From NCBI GenBank assembly GCA_031292335.1, contig JARLHH010000124.1, positions 1-5,141 on the forward strand: 5,141 nt of DNA, in the 5' to 3' direction. Shown here one piece after another: positions 1 to 5,141 of this stretch (position 1 is the first letter of the stretch; the number at the start of each line of letters is the position of its first letter). The DNA comes from Candidatus Limnocylindrales bacterium (GTDB lineage: Bacteria > Chloroflexota > Limnocylindria > Limnocylindrales > CSP1-4). The translations under genes were made by a program, and so were the position numbers. The notes beneath the pieces were generated by a model. It worked only from the letters and a program-made list of their open reading frames with translations, did not search any database and was not told where the DNA came from.

Positions 1-1839
1 CCGCATGCCCGCCGACTCCAGCTGGAAGACGCCGGTCGTCTCGCCGGACGCCAGCAGCTCGAACGTCCTCCCGTCGTCCAGCGGGATCCGGTCCAGGTCG
101 ATCTCGACGCCCTGGTGCGCCCGGACCAGGTCCACCGCATGGCGCAGGATCGTCAGGTTCGAGAGGCCCAGGAAGTCGAACTTGAGGAGCCCCAGGGCCT
201 CAACCCCGTGCATCTCGCACTGGGTCATCGTGGCGTCCGAGTTGGTCGCCTTCTGGAGCGGCATCAGGTCGGTCAGCGGCTCGCGGCTGATCACCACCCC
301 GGCCGCGTGCGTCGACGCGTTGCGGGCCACTCCTTCGAGCTGCTTCGCGAAGTCGATGATGCGACGGACCGGCGGCTCCGCGGCGTACATCTCGCCGAGC
401 TGGGGGCTCAGCTTCAGGGCGTCCTCCAGGCGGATGCCGAGCTGATTCGGGACCGCCTTCGCGATGCGGTCCACGTCCCCGTACCCGTGCCCCAGGACGC
501 GTCCCACGTCCCGGATGGCCGCCCGGGCGAGCATCGTCCCGAAGGTGATGATCTGGGCCACGTGGTCGGTGCCGTACTTCTGGGAAACGTAGTTGATCAC
601 CTCCTCGCGGCGGCCGTCCTCGAAGTCCACGTCGATGTCCGGCATCGTCACCCGATCGGGGTTGAGGAAACGCTCGAACGGGAGCCCGTAGTGGATCGGG
701 TCCACGGGCGTGATCCCCAGCGTGTACGTCACGATCGAGCCGGGCGCGCTCCCCCGGCAGGTGGTCTGGATGCGCTGCTCGCGGGCGAACCGGACGAAGT
801 CGGCCACGATCAGGAAGTAGCCGGCATAGCCCATGGAGACGATGATCCCCAGCTCGTAGTCCAGGCGTGCCTGCAGCTCCGGGGTGACGCTCCCGTAGCG
901 GCGGGCGAGGCCGGCCTCGCACTCCTTGCGAAGCCAGCTCTCCGGGGTCTCGCCGGCCGGCACCGGGAAGTGCGGGATCCGCAGCTGGCCCAGGGGCAGC
1001 TCGAGATCGACCATCTCCGCGATCCGGCGCGTATTGCGGACGGCCTCGGCCTGGTCGGGGAAGAGGGCGAACATCTCGGCCGTCGACTTCAGGTAGAACT
1101 CGGGCGTCTCGAAGCGCAGGCGCCCGGGCGTGTCCAGGTTGCTGCCCGTCCCCACGCACAGGAGGACGTCGTGCGCCTCCGCCTGCGCCTTGTGCACGTA
1201 GTGGAGGTCGTTGGTCACCACGAGGGGCAGCCCCGTCTCCCCCGCCAGGCGGAGGAGCTTCGGGTTCATCGCGGCCTGCTCCGGCAACCCGTGGTCCATC
1301 AGCTCCAGGTAGAAGCGGTCCTGCCCGAAGATGTCCCTGTAGGTGCCGGCCAGCTGCCGCGCGAGGTCCCAGTCGTCCACCTCGAGCGCCTTCGGGATCT
1401 CGCCGCCGAGACAGGCAGACATCCCGATCAACCCTTCGCTGTAGCGGGCCAGGTGCTCGCGGTCGATCCGCGGCTTGTAGTAGTACCCCTCGAGGTGCGC
1501 ATCGGTCACGAGCCGGCACAGGTTCCGGTAGCCGACGAGGTTCGTCGCCAGGAGCGAGAGGTGGAAGGGCTGGGCGTCGGCCTTGCCCTCCTTGTCACGC
1601 ATCGACCGGCGGGCGACGTACGTCTCGACGCCGATGATCGGCTTGATCCCCTTCGCGCGTGCCGCCTGGTAGAAGGCGACCGAGCCGTACAGGGCACCGT
1701 GATCCGTCAGAGCGAGCGCGTCGAAGCCAAGCCGCTCGGCCTCGTCCACGAGGTCGCCGATCCGGCCGAGCCCGTCGAGGAGCGAGAACTCCGAGTGAAC
1801 GTGGAGGTGCGTGAAGTCGTTCGGGGCGAGGGTCGTCAC
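1..1839 (-). CDS. dnaE: DNA polymerase III subunit alpha, N-terminal part (runs off the left edge)
   Basis: Catalytic alpha subunit of the replicative DNA polymerase III, acting in the cytoplasmic replisome. 613 codons are present, roughly half of the usual ~1,150-1,200. The PHP domain (about residues 8-280) carries the motifs HLHVH, LTDHG, IGVE, FHLS, ACLGG and NDLHY. This gives H13, H15, D22, H47, E72, H93, C143, D211 and H213, a complete-looking set of nine metal ligands, as in DnaE proteins whose PHP domain proofreads. The palm follows, with CRGSAPGS at 361-368, PDIDVDF at 400-406 (D401, D403) and KFDFLGL at 553-559 (D555). These numbers coincide with the E. coli catalytic aspartates. The visible part ends in QLESAGMR. 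The fingers end, clamp-binding, OB and tau-binding parts lie outside. The GTG start is set by an in-frame TGA at 1848-1846, three codons upstream, and by PHP homology starting about residue 8. No Shine-Dalgarno is visible. It is transcribed divergently from the neighbouring three-gene unit. Confidence 0.97.
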   Translation of the reverse strand, partial: MTTLAPNDFTHLHVHSEFSLLDGLGRIGDLVDEAERLGFDALALTDHGALYGSVAFYQAARAKGIKPIIGVETYVARRSMRDKEGKADAQPFHLSLLATNLVGYRNLCRLVTDAHLEGYYYKPRIDREHLARYSEGLIGMSACLGGEIPKALEVDDWDLARQLAGTYRDIFGQDRFYLELMDHGLPEQAAMNPKLLRLAGETGLPLVVTNDLHYVHKAQAEAHDVLLCVGTGSNLDTPGRLRFETPEFYLKSTAEMFALFPDQAEAVRNTRRIAEMVDLELPLGQLRIPHFPVPAGETPESWLRKECEAGLARRYGSVTPELQARLDYELGIIVSMGYAGYFLIVADFVRFAREQRIQTTCRGSAPGSIVTYTLGITPVDPIHYGLPFERFLNPDRVTMPDIDVDFEDGRREEVINYVSQKYGTDHVAQIITFGTMLARAAIRDVGRVLGHGYGDVDRIAKAVPNQLGIRLEDALKLSPQLGEMYAAEPPVRRIIDFAKQLEGVARNASTHAAGVVISREPLTDLMPLQKATNSDATMTQCEMHGVEALGLLKFDFLGLSNLTILRHAVDLVRAHQGVEIDLDRIPLDDGRTFELLASGETTGVFQLESAGMR

Positions 1840-1955
1840 GGGAGGTCAATGGTAGCCCGGCGCCGGGACCCGAGGCGTCCGGCTGAGGCCTCCGGCCCGG
1901 CCGAGCGTGGCGCGGGCCCCCGTCGAGCGCGATGACCAGCGCCACTAGAGGCAGC

Positions 1956-1983
1956 ACTATCATCGCCCGGGGCAGCGGGTCGA
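1956..1983. promoter_or_regulatory. Weak candidate -10/-35 elements, possibly bidirectional
   Basis: On the plus strand, TATCAT at 1958-1963 matches the -10 consensus at five of six bases, but no good -35 lies at 16-18 bp; the nearest, ATGACC at 1932-1937, is 20 bp away. On the minus strand, GATAGT (1961-1956) with TCGACC (1983-1978) at a 16-bp spacing gives four of six matches at each box and points to dnaE. The two -10 candidates overlap in the only A/T-enriched patch of the intergenic region. The minus-strand -35 candidate lies inside the first 19-bp repeat, so a factor binding there could affect dnaE. This is a consensus comparison by eye in very GC-rich DNA and may be chance. Confidence 0.2.
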
Positions 1984-2021
1984 GCCCGGGGCGCAGGCTC
2001 GAGCCCGGGGAATCGGGCCGA
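1965..2021. repeat. Three tandem 19-bp GC-rich repeats
   Basis: Three head-to-tail units lie at 1965-1983, 1984-2002 and 2003-2021. Each begins GCCCGGGG and ends in CGA, with a variable centre that keeps GG at unit positions 13-14. By eye, units 1 and 3 match at 16 of 19 positions, units 1 and 2 at 15 of 19, and units 2 and 3 at 13 of 19. A further CCCGGGG at 2032-2038, followed by a CCGGGC-type tail, looks like a diverged fourth copy displaced by about 9 bp. The junction of units 2 and 3 forms a perfect 10-bp palindrome, GGCTCGAGCC (1996-2005). A 19-bp period is close to two helical turns, which would place the copies on nearly the same DNA face and suits a set of operators. The role is inferred; a decayed simple repeat is possible. 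Confidence 0.6.
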
Positions 2022-2097
2022 GGAGACCGTCCCCGGGGAGAACCGGGCAAAGGCACGATCGCGGGATCTCGCTCCCGATGGACGATCGGCCCCCGCG

Positions 2098-2108
2098 AGA
2101 GGAGGTGA
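2098..2108 (+). promoter_or_regulatory. Strong Shine-Dalgarno for the ParB-like gene
   Basis: AGAGGAGGTGA is close to a full anti-16S match. The GGAGG core (2101-2105) ends 7 nt before the GTG at 2113, which is ideal spacing. It fixes that GTG as the start despite the unusual Arg-rich N-terminus that results. It contrasts with dnaE, which lacks any such site, and with the two downstream genes, which rely on overlapping stop and start codons. Confidence 0.85.
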
Positions 2109-2112
2109 CACG

Positions 2113-2916
2113 GTGCGACGACGGCGGCGCCACCTAGCGGGCGCGCGCGCGTGGACCCTGGCGCGCTGCCTCGCCCGTCGCGCGGAACGTCGCGGGAGCG
2201 CCGTGGCCGAGCGGATCGGCGCGGCAGCCGGAGAAGCGGCCGGCGCCGCCACGCGGGCGGCGAGCGAGGTGAGTGCTCTGTATCTCGCGCTTGCCGGCGG
2301 GGTGTCCGCCTCGGCCGCAACGCGGGCCCTGCGGGCGCGCAACCGGGTCCCGCTTCCCTCCCTTTACGCGCTCCACCCCGAGGCGGCCCGCCTTCCGGTC
2401 CGGTCGCTCGGCCTCCATGAGGTCAGCGTGGCCGAGATCGTGGGCACGGCCGTCGCGGGGCCCGACCAGCGTGGCTCGGACTTCCGCCCGCTCGCCCCGT
2501 TCCGCGGTCCCGACTGGCACGCGCGCTGGCTCCGGATCCGGTCGGCGGTCGCGCGCATGGAGACGCTGCCGCCCGTCGACCTGCAGAAGTTCGACGGCCG
2601 CTACTGGGTGGTCGACGGCCACAACCGGATCGCGGCCGCCCTGTACGAGGGCCAGCTCACCGTCGATGCCGTCGTCCAGGAGCTGGTCCTGCCGGGGACG
2701 CCTTCCCCGGCCGAACGGGCGTCGATGGCGATGGAGATGGCGGAGGGGACGGCCATCCGCACGGCCGCCACGGGGCAGCAGGCCTCGCTGGAGCTGCGAC
2801 GCGACCGGGAGGGAAGCCTGCTGCGCCCCGACATCCGCACGGAGTCGCCCGCGGCGCCCGACGCCCCGGACCGGCCCGTCGATGCCGCCAGCGGGACCGC
2901 GGGCTCGGGAGCGTGA
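2113..2916 (+). CDS. ParB/sulfiredoxin-fold domain protein of unknown role
   Basis: 267 residues. The first ~55 are Arg/Ala-rich and of low complexity. Residues about 100-192 form the recognisable part: EIVGT at 108-112, DFRP at 123-126, WHARW at 135-139, LPPVD at 152-156, then WVVDGHNRIAAALYEGQ at 165-181 and VDAVVQEL at 184-191. The order VGT, then FRP, then PP-V/I-D, then DGH-x-R with an alanine-rich helix matches a family of ParB-like-nuclease-domain proteins common in Actinobacteria and Chloroflexota, in which the usual motif is DGHHR. It lacks the GERRxRA box and the helix-turn-helix/KorB region of chromosomal ParB, so a plasmid or chromosome partition role is unlikely and no parA is adjacent. 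The tail (about 218-267) is Pro/Asp/Ala-rich and probably disordered. The GTG start is supported by the Shine-Dalgarno at 2098-2108. The stop overlaps the next start by 4 bp. The fold is fairly secure; the function is unknown. Confidence 0.8.
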   Translation: MRRRRRHLAGARAWTLARCLARRAERRGSAVAERIGAAAGEAAGAATRAASEVSALYLALAGGVSASAATRALRARNRVPLPSLYALHPEAARLPVRSLGLHEVSVAEIVGTAVAGPDQRGSDFRPLAPFRGPDWHARWLRIRSAVARMETLPPVDLQKFDGRYWVVDGHNRIAAALYEGQLTVDAVVQELVLPGTPSPAERASMAMEMAEGTAIRTAATGQQASLELRRDREGSLLRPDIRTESPAAPDAPDRPVDAASGTAGSGA

Positions 2917-3620
2917 TCCGTCGCGTTCGCGTCGCGTGGCCAGACCCGCGGCTCTTCGCCGACGGGCGAGACGCCGTCCGCATCCTCGCCGTGTCGGACG
3001 CGGTGGATCCGGCGCTCGGCTGGGGCGCCAACCGCGACGCGCTGGGGCGCATCGATCTGGTCGTCGGCTGCGGCGACCTCGAGCCCGCCGCGCTCGGCTT
3101 CGTCATCGATTCGTTCGCCGCCCCGAGCATCCTGGTGCGAGGCAACCACGACACGGGCGCCGGCTGGTCGCAGGGCGTCCACCTGATTCCCGGCGTCGCG
3201 CGCTCCGGCGTGTCGATCCGCGGGCGCCTGGCCGGCGGCGGGGAGCTCGAGGTGCTTCCGTTCGGATGGTCCGGAACCCCCGGCGCGGTCGCCCGGCGCG
3301 ACGAGGGCGCCGCCTGGCGCGACGTCCTGGGCGCCCGTGCTCGCCGCGCGATCCGGGGCCACGCGGGCCGGCCGTTCATCGTCATCAGCCACGCCCCGCC
3401 GCTCGGCGCGGGCGACGCCCCGGACCCGTATCACCGCGGCTTCCGCGCCTACCGCTGGCTCCTGGAAGGCACGCGGCCGGTGCTCTGGCTGCACGGCCAT
3501 ACCCCGCTGGCCAGCGTCCCGTGGCGCGTCACGTGTGGCTCGACCACCCTGGTCAACGTGACCGGAGCGGTCCTGGTGGAGCTGGTGACCTCCGTCCCGT
3601 CGCGGACCATGGAGGCATGA
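2913..3620 (+). CDS. Metallophosphoesterase-fold protein with altered metal-ligand motifs
   Basis: 235 residues, calcineurin-like phosphoesterase fold, with motifs in order: ILAVSDAVD at 24-32 (motif I, normally DxH, here D29-A-V31), VVGCGDL at 50-56 (D55), LVRGNHD at 74-80 (N78, H79, D80), ISHAPP at 158-163 (H160), and LHGHTP at 193-198 (normally GHxH, here GH-T-P198). DPYHRGF at 171-177 precedes the last motif. The two-metal centre thus keeps most ligands, but the motif I His is Val and the last motif's second His is Pro. I recall the D-x-V form of motif I in a Chloroflexota metallophosphoesterase family, so it may be an adapted site and not decay. The substrate is unknown; phosphomonoesters, phosphodiesters or nucleotides are all possible. 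There is no signal peptide or membrane segment, so it is probably cytoplasmic. The GTG start sits in a GTGA overlap with the upstream stop, implying translational coupling; the stop overlaps the next start as ATGA. Confidence 0.88.
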   Translation: MIRRVRVAWPDPRLFADGRDAVRILAVSDAVDPALGWGANRDALGRIDLVVGCGDLEPAALGFVIDSFAAPSILVRGNHDTGAGWSQGVHLIPGVARSGVSIRGRLAGGGELEVLPFGWSGTPGAVARRDEGAAWRDVLGARARRAIRGHAGRPFIVISHAPPLGAGDAPDPYHRGFRAYRWLLEGTRPVLWLHGHTPLASVPWRVTCGSTTLVNVTGAVLVELVTSVPSRTMEA

Positions 3621-4477
3621 TCACCACCGGAAGCGCCGCCATCCCGCTGACCCACGACGGCCGCGAGCGGCCGTACATCCTCCACGTCCCGCCCGCGACA
3701 ATCCTGGCGGGCCTGCCGCTCGTGCTGGAGCTTCACGGCCGGGGCATCGATGTCGAGCGGTTCGACCAGTTGACGGGCTTCCGCCGCCTGGCCGACGAGG
3801 CCGGCTTCGCGGTCGCCCTGCCGAGCGCGGTCGGCGAGATCTGGAACGACGGTCGGGGCCTGTCGCGAGCCGCCACGGACGACGTCGGCTATCTCGGAGC
3901 CGTGATCGACGATGCGGTCGCCCGCACGCCGATCGACCGCCGGCGCATCTACGTGGTGGGCATGTCGAACGGCGCCACGATGGCCGGCCGGCTCGCCTGG
4001 GAGCTGCCCGGCCGGATCGCGGCCATCGCGCAGGTGGCCGGCACCGTGGCGGATTCGGTCGTCTCGGGCGACCTGCCGGGCAGCCCGCTCCCCGTCCTGC
4101 AGATCCACGGAAGCGCGGACCGCTACGCCCGCTACGACGGCGAACGGCCACGCGGCCTGCTGACCCGCGCCGTGCTGCGGCGCCCCGCCGGACGGAGCGC
4201 GGGCGTGGAAGCCTGGGCCCGGCTCTGGCTCGCCCGCAACGGCGTCCAGGGCGATCCGACCGTCGAATTGATCCCGCCGGACACGACGATCCGGCGCTGG
4301 AGCGGAGTCTCGCCCGCCTCGGACGTCGCCTTCTACCGCGTGGAGGGCGGCGGGCACACGTGGCCGGGCACTACGTTCCCCCTTCCGCGGCTGCTCTTCG
4401 GGCCGACGAGCCACACGTTCAGCGCGACGGAGGTGAGCTGGGCGTTCCTCTCTGCGCACGTCCGCGAGGCGGCCTGA
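3617..4477 (+). CDS. LpqC/PHB-depolymerase-like alpha/beta-hydrolase esterase
   Basis: 286 residues, related to the esterase_PHB family (COG3509), which contains feruloyl/acetyl esterases and poly(3-hydroxybutyrate) depolymerase-like enzymes. The N-terminus carries the typical GRERPYILHVP (15-25). LELHGRG (37-43) would provide the oxyanion hole. The nucleophile elbow is GMSNG (115-119, Ser117). IHGSADRYARYDG (163-175) supplies Asp168, and GGGHTWPG (244-251) supplies His247, so the catalytic triad looks complete. There is no signal peptide, unlike secreted polymer depolymerases, so an intracellular substrate is more likely; the specificity cannot be read. The ATG overlaps the previous stop (ATGA). 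The frame stays open far upstream, but no ATG, GTG or TTG lies just upstream and the upstream residues are Arg/Pro-rich antisense-type noise. A GGAGG at 3611-3615 is only 1 nt from the ATG, too close for a normal ribosome-binding site, so coupling to the upstream gene is likely. The gene ends in a short convergent gap. Confidence 0.9.
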   Translation: MITTGSAAIPLTHDGRERPYILHVPPATILAGLPLVLELHGRGIDVERFDQLTGFRRLADEAGFAVALPSAVGEIWNDGRGLSRAATDDVGYLGAVIDDAVARTPIDRRRIYVVGMSNGATMAGRLAWELPGRIAAIAQVAGTVADSVVSGDLPGSPLPVLQIHGSADRYARYDGERPRGLLTRAVLRRPAGRSAGVEAWARLWLARNGVQGDPTVELIPPDTTIRRWSGVSPASDVAFYRVEGGGHTWPGTTFPLPRLLFGPTSHTFSATEVSWAFLSAHVREAA

Positions 4478-4478
4478 G

Positions 4479-4508
4479 GCGCCCGCGCGGCGACCGCGCC
4501 CGCGCGGC
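4479..4508. repeat. 13-bp direct repeat with GC hairpin after the esterase gene
   Basis: GCGCCCGCGCGGC occurs at 4479-4491 and again at 4496-4508, a 17-bp period. Within it, GCGCGG (4485-4490) and CCGCGC (4494-4499) form a perfect 6-bp stem around the triloop CGA. It begins just after the esterase stop codon. It could slow or end transcription, but no T-run follows, so it does not look like a standard intrinsic terminator. Confidence 0.45.
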
Positions 4509-4518
4509 AACCCCTGCC

Positions 4519-4537
4519 CACGGCCTGCCACGCCGTG
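4519..4537. terminator. Possible bidirectional hairpin between convergent genes
   Basis: CACGGC (4519-4524) pairs perfectly with GCCGTG (4532-4537) across a 7-nt loop. It sits between the convergent stops at 4477 and 4565, where a shared terminator would be expected. There is no T-tract on either side, so the call rests on position and stem only. Confidence 0.25.
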
Positions 4538-4564
4538 CCGCACCCCCGCTCGTGGATCAGCGGG

Positions 4565-5119
4565 TCACCGAGCGAAACTCCAGGCGTCCGACCCGGAGAC
4601 CCTTGTTCGGCGGGCTGTCCGCACGGGTCGCCCGGGTTCGACGTGGCGATCGCCCAGCGGACGGACTCGCACCAGCCCGCCATCAGGATCGACGGCCACG
4701 ACCGGGGCGGGGATCCGGGCGGCCCGGTAGTCGAGCGTCCGGCGCACGATGCCGTGGCGCTCTGTTTCGGCCGGCATGAGCACGATCGCCGCTCCGGTCA
4801 CGGAGACCGCTTCGACCATCCCGGCCGAGATCGGCCGCGACGTCAGCCAGACCGCGACCTCCACGCCGCGCGCCCGGATCTCGGCGGCCTCGGCCTCGAG
4901 GAGGGTCGCACCCGGCCGGCCGGCGTCAGGCTTGGCCGGGGTGCCCGTGTTCCGGAGTCCGGGGACGAAGAGGTGCCATCGCCGCCTGCCGGTGTCCGTC
5001 TGCCCGGGAGGTGCGTGGAAAAGGAGCACCCTGCCGCCGGCCCCGGCCGCGAGCGTCGCCGCGGCGTCGCGGACGGCACGGAAACGCGGGTCCGAGCCAG
5101 CGTCGGTGACGGCGATCAC
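4565..5119 (-). CDS. Universal stress protein (UspA-fold)-like protein, divergent
   Basis: 184 residues from a GTG at 5119. The N-terminus MIAVTDAGSDPRFRAVRDAA, then a helix and the strand RVLLFHA (30-36), resembles the first beta-alpha-beta unit of UspA domains, with an acidic residue (D6) after strand 1. LEAEAAEIRARGVEVAVWL (74-92) is the helix and strand usually found mid-domain, and AAIVLMPAE (110-118) and IPAPVVAVD (136-144) match the last two strands. The Gly-rich ATP-binding stretch (G-2x-G-9x-G-S/T) expected between them is reduced to ERHGIVRRTLDYRAA, so ATP binding is doubtful. About 40 extra residues, basic near the end, follow the domain. GGGAGG (5129-5124) lies 4 nt before the GTG and supports this start, but the frame is open to the window edge and a longer form cannot be excluded. 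It is convergent with the esterase gene. The fold is moderately supported; the role is unknown. Confidence 0.6.
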   Translation of the reverse strand: MIAVTDAGSDPRFRAVRDAAATLAAGAGGRVLLFHAPPGQTDTGRRRWHLFVPGLRNTGTPAKPDAGRPGATLLEAEAAEIRARGVEVAVWLTSRPISAGMVEAVSVTGAAIVLMPAETERHGIVRRTLDYRAARIPAPVVAVDPDGGLVRVRPLGDRHVEPGRPVRTARRTRVSGSDAWSFAR

Positions 5120-5123
5120 GACG

Positions 5124-5129
5124 CCTCCC
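5124..5129 (-). promoter_or_regulatory. Probable Shine-Dalgarno for the UspA-like gene
   Basis: GGGAGG on the minus strand lies 4 nt upstream of the GTG at 5119-5117. The spacing is short but workable. It favours this start over one beyond the window edge, because the N-terminus it gives begins exactly at the first beta strand. Confidence 0.45.
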
Positions 5130-5141
5130 GCCGGGACGAGC

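Larger units (their letters stand above)
1840..2112. other. Divergent intergenic region between dnaE and the ParB-like gene
   Basis: This 273-bp stretch separates the dnaE start (minus strand) from the ParB-like gene start (plus strand), so it should hold the promoters for both. Open frames cross it on both strands, but they are Arg/Pro/Ala-rich continuations of antisense frames and resemble no protein I know. It contains three tandem 19-bp repeats (1965-2021), a diverged fourth copy (about 2031-2050), two copies of the palindrome CGATCG (2056-2061 and 2083-2088), and the Shine-Dalgarno of the plus-strand gene. I see no tRNA, riboswitch or attachment site. Confidence 0.7.

Noticed and set aside
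200..1519. A 439-codon minus-strand frame overlapping dnaE
   Set aside because: It is an alternative frame of dnaE on the same strand, with an Arg/Gly/Pro-rich product and no domain; the DnaE frame explains the region.
115..1935. A 606-codon open frame on the plus strand opposite dnaE
   Set aside because: It is exactly antisense to a clear DnaE reading frame, rich in Arg, Val, His and Pro, with no recognisable motif. Long antisense frames are expected at this GC content.
1965..2021. The 19-bp repeats as a CRISPR array
   Set aside because: The units are contiguous with no spacers, too short, and have diverged from each other; no cas gene is nearby.
1836..2342. Minus-strand open frames across the divergent intergenic region (also 1595-2320)
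   Set aside because: Their products are Arg/Ala/Pro-rich and overlap the firm starts of dnaE and the ParB-like gene; no ribosome-binding site or family resemblance supports them.
2113..2916. Chromosome partition protein ParB and a nearby replication origin
   Set aside because: The protein lacks the ParB GERRxRA box and DNA-binding region, there is no parA, dnaA or dnaN, and no parS-like TGTTTCACGTGAAACA site was seen.
2273..3616. A long upstream extension of the esterase frame, which would make a 734-residue fusion
   Set aside because: The first ~448 residues are Arg/Pro-rich noise covering two well-supported genes in other frames; esterase homology begins right at the ATG at 3617.
3449..4543. 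A 364-codon minus-strand frame opposite the esterase gene
   Set aside because: It is antisense to a gene with a complete catalytic triad and has an Arg/Gly/Ala-rich product without motifs.

Overview
The window is very GC-rich, with G/C strongly favoured at third codon positions, GTG starts on several genes, and long spurious open frames on the opposite strands. Together with the DnaE sequence and the type of metallophosphoesterase present, this suggests a high-GC free-living bacterium. My best guess is a Chloroflexota lineage (Limnocylindria/Ellin6529-like), with an actinobacterial-type lineage as the alternative. This is an inference from remembered family sequences, not from a search.

Layout: (1) 1-1839, minus strand: the N-terminal half (613 codons) of dnaE, the catalytic alpha subunit of DNA polymerase III. 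It covers the PHP domain with a full set of metal ligands and the palm with all three catalytic aspartates, and it runs off the left edge. (2) 1840-2112: a divergent intergenic region holding three tandem 19-bp GC-rich repeat units, a poor bidirectional promoter candidate and, at its right end, a strong Shine-Dalgarno. (3) 2113-4477, plus strand: three genes that overlap by 4 bp at each junction (GTGA, then ATGA). They encode a ParB/sulfiredoxin-fold protein with a DGHNR motif, a metallophosphoesterase-fold protein with altered metal-ligand motifs, and a cytoplasmic LpqC/PHB-depolymerase-like alpha/beta-hydrolase with an intact Ser-Asp-His triad. (4) 4478-4564: a short convergent gap with a 13-bp direct repeat and hairpins. 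(5) 4565-5119, minus strand: a divergent universal-stress-protein-like (UspA-fold) protein whose start lies close to the right edge.

Functionally, dnaE is core replication machinery. The three coupled genes form one transcription and translation unit, but their shared role is unknown: a ParB-fold protein, a phosphoesterase-like protein and an esterase do not match a pathway I can name. I see no RNA genes, insertion sequences, CRISPR arrays or prophage signs. The observations most worth following up are the tandem repeat array between the divergent dnaE and ParB-like genes, the altered metal ligands of the phosphoesterase, and the three-gene coupled unit.
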